This document shows, piece by piece, positions 47,641 to 59,999 of a stretch of 64,000 nt of DNA. The stretch covers positions 33,582-97,581 of the forward strand of contig JBAMJV010008223.1 in the NCBI GenBank assembly GCA_037951105.1, in the 5' to 3' direction. How positions within the stretch are numbered: the first letter of the stretch is position 1; each line of letters opens with the position of its first letter. The notes under the pieces were generated by a model that made no database searches, was not told where the DNA came from, and saw only the letters and a list, made by a program, of their open reading frames with translations. Origin of the DNA: Echinarachnius parma (Eukaryota > Echinodermata > Echinoidea > Clypeasteroida > Echinarachniidae). The position numbers and the translations under genes were made by a program.

Positions 47641-48605
47641 CGAAACAAGAGTATATCGAGTAAGAGTATATAACCAGCAAAAACATAACGACGTTTCACA
47701 TTGCACATGATATTTGTTGGCGTTAGGAACTATGGGGTTCATATTCCTTACATAAAGTAAGTGATTTTTGCCGCATTTGTTCGGTATTAAAATCTGACAA
47801 TAACTCTTTACTTGGCAGTGACGTATCATTCGAGTTTGGGCTTGTTTTTTCATTTTTCCATTGACAATCTAAAACTCATGACATGCTGATTATTAAACTC
47901 TGTATTTCTATATAATGTGTTTTTGATTTTCTGTTTGTACAACGCATGCATAGATTAATATACTGCTGTGTGGAGTAAGGCATCGTGTATTTAGTCCCAA
48001 CCTGGTGGCCTATTTACCCGTTGTTTCTGAAGCAGCTCCGTGGGTATCTATATGACGAGTATGCATCATACATATTATATCCACTCTCCAGACCTTTGCG
48101 GAGAAAAAATGGTTTGCTTCCATGAGCTTTTCATCCGCAGAACAAGATTTCGGGCACTAACTATATACCGGTAGCGCATGCAGCTGGTTGGCACGTTAGA
48201 TAGGATGTTTACTGTGTTAATGATATTATGAAAGTGATTTAACCACTGTGTGCAAATGGGAACAAAACTATCGGCGAGTTGCTTTCTTATGAAATCAAAT
48301 ATTGTGACCTGTCAAAGGTTACAATACGTAGACCACACAATTAAAGCCCAAAACCCATAAAATATTCGCACGATTCCTTGCACATGTAAGTTGAAACTTA
48401 TTAACATCGTAGAGGTTTGAATTCATATGTTGTATAGTCCGAATCAATTCACCGATCAGGCAATCAGACATAAGCAATTGATTCAATTATGTCTCACTAT
48501 TTTCATGATTATAATTCACTGATTAAAATATTAAGCAAGTATAAACATTATCGGTCACTCATATATTAAATTCGCATTAATACAAATTTAATTATAATAT
48601 CTTAC
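47641..48605. other. Intergenic DNA, no gene recognised
   Basis: No exon, RNA or transposon ends were recognised. Confidence 0.5.
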
Positions 48606-48672
48606 CTGCTGAAATGTTGATTCCTAATCTCTTTGGTGAAGAAGGCAATACACGAGGTTTATCATCAATGAC
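48606..48672 (-). CDS. Candidate small exon (stalk-like)
   Basis: A 67-nt exon with a long pyrimidine tract before the acceptor (CTCTCTATCATCC ... CAACGAAG) and donor TTCAGCAG|GTAAG. The phase 0 to 1 frame reads VIDDKPRVLPSSPKRLGINI and ends SA. Its phase and donor neighbourhood (CCTGCTG-n-n-ATGTTG on the plus strand) match the exon at 45105, which suggests duplicated exons of one minus-strand gene. Confidence 0.4.
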
Positions 48673-49328
48673 CTTCGTTGGGATAGGATGATAGAGAGGG
48701 AGGAGAAAACGGGAAATATTACAATCGAAGTAAAGATATCAAATCATTGCAAGCTAGTGTCTGCTAACTGTTCTGTTCAATTTACTAACCAAATTCATCC
48801 CATTGTATTCCACACAAATACAAAATGTTTGTACCCAAGTGTAATCATCAAAACAACACAAAAAGCTCCCCATAATTCATCATAATATCCTAAACGTTAT
48901 TTGTTAAAGTTCTCGATTAGGTTATAATGATACATGAAATATGAATACATTCTAAGATTTATAAAAATGCGCCATACTACTATTATTTATATCATTATTA
49001 TGTAATCTTAAAAGTTGACTGAGCCTAGACCAAACTTCCCAATGTCAACAGTAACAATAACTTAAGCATTCCTGAACACTGTTGAGTTTTCCATGTGGTT
49101 GAGTGTATTAAGTATCGTTTGTGAAACTTTGCTGATTACAATTTAAAGCATTGTGGTTTTCAAAAGCTTACATGGAGTTAAATGCATTAAGTGTGATTGT
49201 AAAAAAAAAGCCATATAATTTCCCAACTTTCAATAACAGTAACTGCATTCATGTGATTACAAATCTTTTATCTTGGTTATGAAACCATGAGGACTTGTTT
49301 ACGGTGAATTATTTGTGTGTAAGGTTAA

Positions 49329-50136
49329 AGGGGTTATACAGTTTCGGTGAGGCTGAGCTTTAGTAGCCAAAACCTGCACACTAACGTAACAAACGAATAT
49401 TTATAACTCTATCATGCTTGAAATGTATAGAAAATACAAACGACTAAGTAAAAAGCCTGTTATAATTTTTAAAAAGCCATTAAAACACAAGAGAGGGCTT
49501 TCTAAAAAAACATTTGTTTCAGCCATTTTTCACACAAATCTATGCATGTGATGTTTTGTTGAAATAATGATAAAATAGAGAGATCATCAACATCTTTTTG
49601 AAAACCCCTTTCTAAAATGTTTTAATAATATGTGTAAGCATTTTTTTTAATAATACAAACATCATGGAATAAATATGGGGCCCAGATTTATTCTGATCGG
49701 ATATATTCATTGATATTTCAGCCATTTCTGAACCGATTTTTATCAAATAAAGTTGATTCTGTCATTGATTTATGAATGATTATCAATTATGCTCAATGAT
49801 ATGATATTTGCTCTCTGTGTAGTGTAGCTTTGCTTATCTAATAGTGATTTACTTTTGTAAATTTTGTATTTAACATTAATGTTCCAATTCATTTAAATGC
49901 GAATGTAGCAATTGCTATATTATATTATTTATCATGTTTATACTATGTATGTTTTGATGTTCAATGTACACTGATACTTTCAGCACTGCTGCTGATCAGT
50001 TTGAAATGTATACCAAAATAAATAAATAAATAAATAAGAAATTGTATCCTCTTACAAATGTTTCACTCTGTATTTCATGATCTTACACACAAGTTATTTC
50101 TTGCAGCGCCCTCTATACCAAAACTGAACGACCCCT
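49329..50136. mobile_element. TTAA MITE, family T copy 3, with a LINE-tail insertion
   Basis: TTAA flanks both ends (49325-49328 and 50137-50140). Termini are AGGGGTTATACAGTTTCGGT and CCAAAACTGAACGACCCCT. It is reversed relative to the copy at 38298. It is longer because about 270 bp (roughly 49765-50037) ending in (AAAT)n interrupts it; that insert looks like a short 3' end of a LINE. Confidence 0.8.
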
Positions 50137-50391
50137 TTAAGTTTGTGTTATTAGTTATATATGGTTACATAACAAAATATATTAAGTTTACAGAAGAATG
50201 AATATAAAATGAATATGATTTCCGCGGAAGCTCAGCTTTCTCTGGCCATTGTAAATTATAATTGTTTATTTCCCATAATTTGTCCTCATGTTTTGTATTA
50301 TGTTATACTCATATTTATACTCATATCATTTCGGTTTTTGTTAGGTTTAGCTTCTGACTAGCAAAAATACTGACGGTCACTTATCACAATA

Positions 50392-50475
50392 AATGTCTAG
50401 CTGAGTTGGTTGAAGATCAGCCAACTGATCGAGAGTTCTCGATTTCGATTCCCACTGAAGCCAATATGAATGTGC
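50392..50475 (+). mobile_element. tRNA-derived SINE head
   Basis: CTAGCTGAGTTGGTTGAAG (A box) and GATTTCGATTCCC (B box) have tRNA spacing, with an acceptor-like end CACTGAAGCC. Confidence 0.65.
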
Positions 50476-50683
50476 TCATTTACATTTATAGTTAATGGTA
50501 AATTGCTGGTCAATAATACCTAAATTTATATTTACTTTGTGCAGCACTTCGGTGATCCCTGGCACATCCCTAATTTGATGTAATTTTGCTGGGGTTAAAA
50601 TGAAACTTTTAATAATATTAATAATCATGTGCAGGGGGTATGCATCCCCCACCTTACAAGGTGGGGGGATGACATGTACAATC

Positions 50684-51190
50684 ACCCCCCCCCCCCCCCC
50701 CCCACCACCCAGGTTTTAGGGAAGGATATTTGCTTGCAATTAAGTTCAATTAACATATTGAGAAATGATAAGAACAGCAAAAATGTATAATAATAATGAT
50801 AATTATAATAATAATAATACTTATAATAATAATAACAATGTGTTGGTTTGACGGTCTCAAGTCCACTTTTTATTTGTCTCAACTATCTTAAAAAGTGGTC
50901 TCGGCTACAAAACAAATTAGTGATGGACCTCTCCCCCCCCCCCCCCCAACCCCCCCCCCCCCCCCCCCCCCCCCAACTGAGAGTACTTTCAGCCAATTGT
51001 CTTGGTCTCGAGAAAGTTTGGCAGGTCTGAACAAAACTTTTGGAGGTGGTCTCGGCTGGGACAAAAATTGAGGATGGACCCCCCCCCCCCCCCCCCCCCC
51101 TCCACACTAAGAGGGCTTCCAGCTAATTGTCTTGGTCTCGACACATTTTGGGAGGTGCTCTCGGCCGGGAAAAAAAATGGCGACGGACAC
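50684..51190. repeat. G/C-run array with 'ttggtctcg' units
   Basis: A C run at 50684-50703 is followed by three diverged units (about 50870-51190). Each unit combines a poly-C run, 'ttccagc-aattgtcttggtctcga' and 'gtctcggct-ggacaaaaatt'. The 'ttggtctcg' words also occur inside the hAT-type MITEs at 24075 and 27893, so this is probably a related but end-less element. Confidence 0.6.
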
Positions 51191-52129
51191 CCCTTGTGAA
51201 AAATCACTCGTGCACATATATCGCACTCGGCCTGCGGCCTCGATGCAATATTATATGCATTCGAGCAATTCAAAATGTATCGGTGTCTATTCTGGTATAT
51301 TCAGCTCCAAACCCTGCACTATTTTTACATGTATAATAAAATACGGACGTGACGTCACAATGCTTGTTTACATGTAGTTTCCACCGAAGAATAAACTCGC
51401 AAAAATGATCGTGAAAAAGATGGAAAATTGTTGTGCTGTAAGTGATATGTTCCGTAATAGATAAATGTTAACAGTTTTTTAATTATATGTCATGTGATTT
51501 GATATTGTCAAGTTTGGGAATGCATACAGCCCTTTGATAATTGTCACTTTAACGGACAATTTTAGGCGATTTAAAATCGGACTGAATTTTACTCTGCAGC
51601 TCAGCATTTGCTGCAGAGTCAAATCAGTCAGTAAGTGCATAGTAGTGATGATTAATGATGTAAAATCCCAATAAATTCACACTCTAGAGTAAATAAACTG
51701 GGCTACAATTGTGGCAAGTCTGGTTCAAATGATATAAGTGATATAACCGTTTTAGAAAAATAGATTATACACGTTCTTAATTTCGTGCGCCAGTGCGGAT
51801 GCACTCTAGAACGTGTATTATCTGTGTAATATCAACATATGTACATCATTTAACGGGCATTTAACCGTTAACCAATCGCCCATGAAACAACATAACATAA
51901 TACAGATTTGATGCAACGTTCACAGTGTAATTGTACTATTCGTTTATTGTTAATAAACACACAAAAACATTAAATTCCTAATGTCATAATTATGGTGCGC
52001 TTCTATAATACTACGTACAATGTAATCTTTCCAGAAATAATATTGCATTAATATCAAGTCATCAAAATATCAACTGACAGTTTGCTTTTTAGAGAGAAAA
52101 TCACCGATAAAACTCAATAACAAGTTATG
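51191..52129. other. Intergenic DNA with small hairpins
   Basis: Non-coding. It contains an imperfect hairpin at 51581-51631 (GACTGAATTTTACTCTGCAG against its complement) and a pair 'acacgttctta'/'tctagaacgtgt' near 51768-51816. No element boundaries were seen. Confidence 0.45.
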
Positions 52130-52550
52130 GACTTTTATATGACAATGGTAAACAAAATATGGAGAAAACGAATGATTTGTATAAGTCCCTTCGTGCAAAA
52201 ATGTCACCCACTCATATCTCTTTGTTACCAGAAATGCCGAAATTTGAACCAGACGAGCCGGGTAAAGTTTGCACAAGGATAATATACACACATTTAAGGG
52301 GTACCGCAGTTGTATGTACGTGAATCATGAATTATTATGGGATAGAAAAATATTAAACAAATTAATGATTTGCATAAATCCCTCTGTGTGTGTAGTTCTC
52401 CCACTCACATCTCTTTGTTACCGCAAATGTCGAACTTCGAACCAGACGAGCCTGGTAAAGTTGGCATAAGCATAATGTACACATGTCGCCCACACCCAAA
52501 AGTGTACCGCAGTTGTATAGACGGGAATCATGAATTGTTATAGGATAGCC
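52130..52550. repeat. Tandem duplication of about 200 bp
   Basis: 'aatgattt-g-ataa-tccct' (52171, 52362), 'ctctttgttacc-g-aaatg-cgaa' and 'gtaccgcagttgtat' (52303, 52504) recur about 190-200 bp apart. Non-coding and moderately diverged. Confidence 0.75.
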
Positions 52551-53121
52551 AAATAGTATGCAAATGTAATTGCGATATCTGAAGTATTACATTAGTCAAG
52601 TAGGTTCAGGCAATGTCCAAACATTATCTTGTCACTCTTGATGGAACAGTTGCCCATACAGATGTGGATTCTGGGAGAGATTTAGGTATGCAATTGGATA
52701 CACATCTCATCTCGCAGTTCTGTATGTACAAGTGCCTCTCTCAGTCAATGTGAGACTCTTAAAACCAATAATGAATTTAAACTAGACACACATTTGAGAC
52801 GTTATTGTTTTATGAAAAAATTATTTTGCACAATCCACCCTGCTGGACTTTTTTATTGCCATGTTATACAACATCCAGAGGAACATACAATTGTGTGCAC
52901 TTTTGCTGTTATTTCTTGATATGACCCAACATGCTTGTTTACAGTAATTTGATAACTGTAACTGATTTACATGTATTTCTTATTTCTAGTTTCACTGCTT
53001 GATTATAATCAAGGCTATTTCATCGTATTATTTATTTTGGAATAATTGAATAACACAAAACTTACATCGATGGTATCATGGTACTATTAATGTAATTAGG
53101 GAGGAGTGTTAGTAAATTTAA

Positions 53122-53690
53122 AGGGATAGATGAGTTTTGGTAAAGAGGGCGCTACACAAAACATGTTGGTGTGAGATAATGAAAAAATGAGTGTCAAGTT
53201 TCAGTGAAAGAACATACAGTTTTAATGACAGAATACACTTTATTTGATCAAAATCGGTTCAGAAAGGGCTGAAATATCCATAAACATATCCATTTGTAAT
53301 AATTGTGGGGCCCAACAATTATTCAATAATTTGGAACCAGCCGTTAATTTGTTTTTTTTTAATGCTACCTATTTTCTAAAATTTACAAAAGACGTTTTTA
53401 AATAGTTGTTGATTATCTCTCTATCAAATCACTATTTCAACAAAACATCACATGCACAATAGTTTATTTTAAATGGTTGATACCAATAAGTTGTTAGGGA
53501 GCGCCGTCTTGAGTTTTAACGGCTCTTTTTGTAATGATAACAGGCTTTTTACGTTGTCATTTGTAATTTTGCATTCCTTTTTAACATGGTGGGGTTATAA
53601 CTATTAGTTTGTAATGTAATTGTAAAGGTTTTGGTTACTAAAATTCAGTTTGACCAAAACTGTACTCTCTTTACCAAAACTCAACTCCTT
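53122..53690. mobile_element. TTAA MITE, family T copy 2
   Basis: Starts TTAA|AGGGATAGATGAGTTTTGG and ends ACCAAAACTCAACTCC. It is homologous throughout to the copy at 38298. The right terminus has lost the final TTAA. Confidence 0.8.
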
Positions 53691-54617
53691 CGATTTCTAT
53701 CATAGGTTCTATTTATATCACATACTTACGAGTTATATTATACGATTGTAAATTCAGTTGCAATTAGCACTCTCGGCTACGTTAATTTAATAAAATACCA
53801 TAAATGGAATTGAAAATATACAATATGATACTCAATTGGGTAAACAGGTGTTATCCAGTGCATTTAGTATATATCACGTCTATAATACGCTTTATAATAC
53901 AGTTAGTAACATCGTACAAAACCCAGGCTACAACTATTGGTTAACGTTAACTTGTTCAGTATTGGTTAGTAATTGCCCGATGGAGCTAATAAAGTATCGC
54001 TGACTTAGGTTGACCGAGCATGCCAGGCCGATACCTGCGCAATACAGTTTTACAATACATTCCACAAACCTAATTGAATGTTATCAATTAACAATGTATT
54101 ATTTGTATAGTGATCCATTAACTTCATTTGTTTTCCAAAAAGTTATATTTGATACTTCAATTATATTCTAATATCATTGGGAAGATACTTCAGAATGATA
54201 TGTGAGATTATCATTGAAAATAAATGCTCTTACATAATATATATATTATTAGGGAGACATTTCTGTTACCATAAGCCAAACAAAATGGTACAAGAGAAGT
54301 GTGAATGCTCCAAGTGATTTGGGTTATATTTTCACAACGTTAAAGGGCAATGCAACTCAAGAATAGAGTTTATCCTACTTTATACATCGTAATATACCTG
54401 TTTATTATACACTGTTGGTCATAATGTTGGAATATTTTTTTTTTTAGATCCAACTTTATTCTTTTTCCTGTTTTTTGCGCCAAATGAATCATTTTAGACT
54501 AAAAATAATCATTACATTATGTTTCTAAACCACCAATGTACAATACGTGGTAGCATGAATTTGCATTAATTAATGTATTCTTTTGTTTTGAGCTTTGAAA
54601 GGCAAGACCTTTGATGA

Positions 54618-55064
54618 TTGGCCCCCTTCCTTCTCCAAAGCGTTATCCAACGAGTCATCGTTATGGGTCATTTCTCAAAGTTGGCCGTGATATTTTCAAC
54701 CAAAATTGGCACAGAGGCTCTCGAGGCCATACCCGGTCCAATGACATTGGCTACCCGCCGAACGATGCTTGTGCTCCACCAGGAAGGGGTGTCAACACAC
54801 AATGTCCACTATTTCGTTGGACCATCGCACGTTAAGGTCTGTAAAGTCCTCAGATGTTATCGAGAGATGGGTCAATTAAAGCCAAGATTATCTCTAGGAC
54901 GTCTACGATTGACCACCAGGATAGATTATCGCAAATTGCTTACCCTGTGCCGTAGAAACCGGAAATGCCAAAAAGGAGCCTTCGCCGACTATGAAGAAAA
55001 CACTATGGAATCAACGCCTTCCGCCAAACTGTACATCAGCAATCCCTCTAACATGGTTACATAG
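54618..55064 (+). pseudogene. Tc1-like transposase fragment, left arm
   Basis: A 148-codon frame with the Tc1 first helix-turn-helix at about residues 45-85. The recognisable transposase frame shifts within it: after CRRNRK the protein-like reading moves to another frame. It stops well before any DDE residue, so the product could bind ends but not cut. Confidence 0.6.
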
Positions 55065-55433
55065 CAAGACAAACTACCAAGTGTCCACCCAATACCATGT
55101 AACCGAGATTTACCGGACGTCCCTGGACTAGGGAGCCCAGAAGATTTCCGCCTGGACACTAGAGATATGTCATCTTAATGGGTACGAGCCATACCACTGT
55201 TGGGACGTCACAAACTCAAGTCGTTTAGTGAATGCAGACAACTTGGAACTTCTCGCCACGTAATCGGCGAACCATTTGTCTTCCATCTGTTCGGTCAAGG
55301 ATGTTATGGCTCGTACCCATTAAGATGACATATCTCTAGTGTCCAGGCGGAAATCTTCTGGGCTCCCTAGTCCAGGGACGTCCGGTAAATCTCGGTTACA
55401 TGGTATTGGGTGGACACTTGGTAGTTTTTCTTG

Positions 55434-55880
55434 CTATGTGACCATGTTAGAGGGATTGCTGATGTACAGTTTGGCGGAAGGCGTTGATTCCATAGTGTTT
55501 TCTTCATAGTCGGCGAAGGCTCCTTTTTGGCATTTCCGGTTTCTACGGCACAGGTTAAGCAATTTGCGATAATCTATCCTGGCGGTCAATCGTAGACGTC
55601 CTAAAGATAATCTTGGCTTTAATTGACCCTTCTCTCGATGACATCTGAGGACTTTACAGACCTTAACATGCGATGGTCCAACGAAATAGCGGACATTGCT
55701 TGTTGACACCCCTTCCTGGGGAGCACAAGCATCTTTCGACGGGTAGCCAATGATATTGGACCGGGTATGGCCTCGAGAGCCTCTGTGCCAATTTTGGTTA
55801 AAAATCTCACGGCCAACTTTGAGAAATGACCCATAACGATGACTCGTTGGACATACGCTTTGGAGAACGAAAGGGGCCAA
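55434..55880 (-). pseudogene. Tc1-like transposase fragment, right arm
   Basis: The mirror copy of 54618-55064 on the opposite strand, with only a few changes (for example CHREKGQLKPR). It has the same truncation before the catalytic core. The two copies face each other across the 111-bp spacer. Confidence 0.6.
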
Positions 55881-56344
55881 TCATCAAAGGTCCTGCCTTT
55901 CAAAGCTCAAAACAAAAGAATGCATTAATTAATACAAATTCATGCTACCGTGTATTGTACATTGGTAGTTTGGAAACATAATGTAATGATTATTTTTAGT
56001 CTAAAATGATTCATTAGGCGCAAAAAACAGGAAAAATAATAAAGTTGGATCTAAAAAAAAAATATTCCAACATTATGACCAACAATAAACAGGTATATTA
56101 CGATATATAAAGTAGGATAAACTCTATTCTTGAGTTGCATTTCCCTTTAATGGATCACTTTCTGAAAAACGAGAACAACGCATAACGCTTAACCATGTTC
56201 ATTTTTTTATTAGAGAGAAACCCATTAAATTCGCATGATTTATATAAACAATTATGAATTTCTCTTGAAACAAAATGATATGATTGTGTCAACCATCTTT
56301 TTTACCTAAACGCAATTTACTCGATTTGAGTGAAATAGGCCAAC

Positions 56345-56700
56345 ATTACTTGTTACTTGTTTGTAGAGACTGGAAGCTAAGCTTATTTGTCCCTCTTTGA
56401 AGATCTATCCAATCTGAGATATGGTCCATACTTCAGGGCATGATCTTTCTAGTGCCTTTCTAATGCCGACTTGAATTGGTTGATAGTCGAAGCATTAACG
56501 GCTTCATCAGGTAGTGCGTTCCAATTATTAACACCTCTAATTGAAAAGGCATTTTGTCTTAGTCTAGTATGACAGTGCTGCTTTATGATTTTGAGTTTGT
56601 GCCCTCTTGTTTTTTAACCATCAGCTAATTGAAAGAATTTGGAAGCATCCAATTTGTCAAAGCCTTTCAAAATTAGTATTAGGAAACTTTGATGTTGCTT
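56345..56700 (-). mobile_element. LINE reverse-transcriptase C-terminus remnant
   Basis: The minus strand reads KGFDKLDASKFFQLADG, then KTRGHKLKIIKQHCHTRLRQ and NAFSIRGVNNWNALPDEAVN ending FKSALERH. This is the 'F-S-x-R-x-x-x-x-W-N-x-L-P ... F-K' signature closing CR1/jockey-like ORF2 proteins. It has in-frame stops and is strongly 5' truncated. Confidence 0.75.
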
Positions 56701-57935
56701 TATTATCCCAAATGAGAAAATTCCAAAAGGGTTGTATATTTATGTAGGAAATCCACATTTAGTCGTCTTTCATTGGTGGTCAAAGCTTCTCCTACCCCTA
56801 GCTGGCAGAGAACAAGCTGCGTAGAGAGTGACAGACCGATGTCCTGCTATCTACTGCCAGATAAACATCTACCCGTTTAGGACCGATTTATTTTCCTTTA
56901 ACATGTGTTCGTCCCTAGCCGGCGGATATTTAGGACCATTCTAGAATTGGTTAAAACAAGTAAAGCAAAATAAAAATTACCTTTCTTCTCAAGTTGTCAA
57001 TAAGGATGTCCTTTCATTCCCAGGCAGGCTGGGGCAATCCCATTCTTATCCCTGCCTCTGGACTCTGAATTTCCTCTGCATTTAAACTCAAATATTTGCT
57101 GCAATTTTAAATCAAGTCTGCTTTAGAGTTGCACAGAACTATCAGTTTGATTCCGGTTGTTTGTTGATACTCAACATTGTACGTTTAAAGATAACTTTCT
57201 TTAAATTTTCTTAATTACAAGTTGTATTTGAATATGTAGTAGTCTTTTCATGCCATGAAGCTGGTGATATTTCACAACCGCTGTTCATATGCTCCGTCTC
57301 CGTCCTCCGAGGCTCTGTGTACATGTTTCGAATGTTTCGAACTTACTAAAGTCAATCACCGCAGAAGTTGGTCCCTGCATTACATACAATACTCTAAGCC
57401 CAATCGAGGCCCGATTGTTTTTTCTGTTTCTGCAGCAGCAGACATTGTTTTACGAACCACTGAAATAAAATGAATCATTGGCACGATATAAATCAACATA
57501 GTATCTAAATCATGTAAGTAAATGACATAACTGATTCATAATCTGATTGATCAGAAATCAAGAATTGCAAAGAAAAGAACTATCGAGTCTTGTCGACTGT
57601 GAATGTTCGACTGATAATGCATAAAACTGGATAATACTAGATCGATCGATTGGTAGCGCACGCATATCGTTTACTCAAAGCAGCTGCGCGCTGGCGATGA
57701 TAAGTTGCACTTAACGCCATTCCCCCTCGTCGCGCTGAATATCTCCATGCTCTGGTGCTCCTGGATGCCGCGAATGCGACATATATATGACGTGCAAGCC
57801 AATGGAATGTCATTGTCATTGTCGTTGGTGTTGTTATTGTTGATGTTGATGTTGTTGTTTACTTTGTATTGGCCGTTTGCTCAATTTGAATATTTTCGCT
57901 AATAACTAAATTTTATTCAAATTTGTTTCTATTAC
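56701..57935. other. Intergenic DNA with a local GC-rich patch
   Basis: No gene recognised. A CpG-containing patch at about 57650-57780 stands out from the AT-rich flanks and might be a promoter, but no transcript evidence is visible. Confidence 0.4.
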
Positions 57936-57957
57936 CTGTAGAGGTAGTAGTCATTGG
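57936..57957 (-). CDS. Possible 22-nt microexon (weak)
   Basis: Acceptor GAGAGTTTAG and donor CTACAG|GTAATAG enclose PMTTTST in phase 0 to 1, the same phases as the candidate exons at 45105 and 48606. The exon is so short that chance is a serious alternative. Confidence 0.15.
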
Positions 57958-58663
57958 CTAAACTCTCGCGCTATCAAAGTAAATTCGGGCATTTATTTGG
58001 ACACACCATGGTAGATGGCTTGAATGTCTTGCTAATCGGCAAATGAGGTTGTTTGGGTTAGTCAATTCAATATTCTAACTATAAATACATTTTTTTTTAA
58101 TGCTAATGATAATGATGTGGAGCAAAATTATTATTTAAACGGATGTTAAATATCTGGATTACAGGGTGGTGTAAAAGCTGAACGTATATTGAAAAAGCAC
58201 ATTTATTCGGATACTAAAGGGTGCTAGATTTATGAAAACCGTTCAGAAACAAAGAAGATATCCATAGGTTAAGTTGGCTTTTATCCGCATTGTTATATGA
58301 TATGTTATTTTATAAATTCTACATATTATGTAGAATTTATACTTCATACTAACGGAACTTTGTCATTTTCTGATTATCACTCTATTTAATGTTAATTTTT
58401 GACTAATATTGTATTACAATTTTGGAGGAAAAGGGTTGAAACATTGAGGTGTCTGGATAGTGAAATTGTGTGTAAAGGGTTATTTGAAGAAAATCAGCGT
58501 AGTAATATCAAATTGTCATATTTCTTTGTGCAGTTTAACTCCGCAATATAATGATTCATTTATGTATTACAGTACATGTATTATTGCACATTCACTTCGT
58601 TTCTCTTTCCCATTTGCATGTTTTGACCTTTAATCTTTGTGAAAATAGAACGAGTTGTTTTCA

Positions 58664-58881
58664 TATTCAAATCAGCGAGTGACAATGGCATTGTCACATG
58701 GTGGGCAGGGATAATAGAGCTGGCTCTTGCTGTCACCGTATTGTGCTGTATATTAATTTTAACCGTTTGGGTACTGGATCTTCACGTTCCATGTATAAGC
58801 TCTATGGCACATTCGGAATCTAGGGTGAACCACACTAACGGGACGACGAACATAACACACCTACGAAAAGTACTGTTTTGA
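58664..58881 (+). CDS. Candidate transmembrane C-terminal exon
   Basis: After the acceptor TTTTCATATTCAAATCAG an open frame of about 72 codons has a clear transmembrane segment (IIELALAVTVLCCILILTVW) and a short tail with NHTNGTTNIT before the TGA at 58879-58881. It could be the last exon of a type I membrane protein on the plus strand. No ectodomain exon was found upstream in the window. Confidence 0.3.
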
Positions 58882-59589
58882 TCCCCACAATAGTATGTCA
58901 TGTGTTATATGCAGGGGCGTATGTGCACGTTCGCCCCTGAAATTGTGTGTTCTACATAGGTGCCCAAGTATTTGTATTGACTGAAATATCATAAAGTCCT
59001 GCATGTAAGGGTGAATATTCTATTTTGCTTTCCTTTTAAGTTAAAACTATATTGCCACTATATGCACGGCTCCCTAGTTCCCCACCACAAGACCACCTGA
59101 CTTCACCAACATAGTATTGATTGAAATATGAAAAAGATTTCGTTTATCAACTATTAATTAATAATATCTGGAAAGGATTAACAGTGCAAACGAAAGTTTG
59201 ACAAAACACAATTCTACTATTTTGTTTCTTTTTCTAGTACTGTGATTTTTGTTCAAATATTTATATTTGAATGATATCGTAAAAAAAAAGCAACAACAAA
59301 ACTACGATATTGGCAGGTACAACCTGAATCCTGTCCATACATGGTAGAACAGTATGCTCCTTCACAGCACAAGGGGCTGGAGAGATTATCTACAATGTCG
59401 CTCATGAGGGGGAATTAATTCTTTGCAGACACAGGCCCATTCTATTTTCCTTTTTACACGCCACAGTAATCATTTCGGACTAAGTGTAGAATGCATAATG
59501 TCCACACTGTCAATGCTTATTTCATAATGTTGCATTATATGGCATTATAGCCTTGGCGATACCGAAATGAGTAATCACTATTTGGGTTT

Positions 59590-59995
59590 TGATGAAAAGA
59601 TTATCTGTTATATGTCATGCACATAATCAGTTCCTCTTCTATTGTATGTATCATCAATACCATTCATTCATGTCGTCATTCTTTGCTTCGAGTTCCGTTT
59701 CTGATTTTTCGGCTTCTTCTTCCTCCTTAATTATATTTTCTCTGCATTATCCGCGTAAACTAATTATAGATCGATGATATTGTGTATACTTTGTTTTGTA
59801 AATGTATTTACATGTGAGTAAAGATTCGTTAACATTATGGTTTTAATATTTGCCATTTCATAATTATTGTAATGACATAATGGATTGTTTTGTCAGAATT
59901 ATTCATCAGTTTGGTCTTACTTAAACATTTGTGTTTTCCAATGCAATATTGTGTGATCCAAGCCTGACTGACATCTGTTATTTTACATTTAAGAT
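59590..59995. repeat. Unclassified duplicated block, copy 1 (empty site)
   Basis: Homologous to about 60780-60960 plus 61672-61775 ('cattcatgtcgtcattctttgcttcgagttccg' against 'ttattcatctcaccattcttaactttgggttccg', later 'gcctgactgacatc'). It preserves the site that is occupied by a MITE in copy 2. Confidence 0.7.
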
Positions 59996-59999
59996 AACT

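Larger units (their letters stand above)
54344..56146. mobile_element. Foldback element carrying two facing Tc1 fragments
   Basis: 1803 bp flanked by TTAA. Arms of about 850 bp (54344-55193 and 55305-56146) are near-perfect inverted repeats around a 111-bp spacer. Termini are AGGGCAATGCAACTCAAGA. Each arm encodes the same Tc1-like N-terminal region converging on the centre: an HTH (VCKVLRCYREMGQL), a SLGRLRLTTRIDYRKLL linker (GRPR-like) and CRRNRK. The catalytic DDE part is absent or scrambled. A Tc1-type end (CACTGTTGGTCATAATGTTG) lies inside the left arm at about 54405, so a Tc1 fragment seems to have been captured by a TTAA element and then duplicated as a palindrome. Confidence 0.85.
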
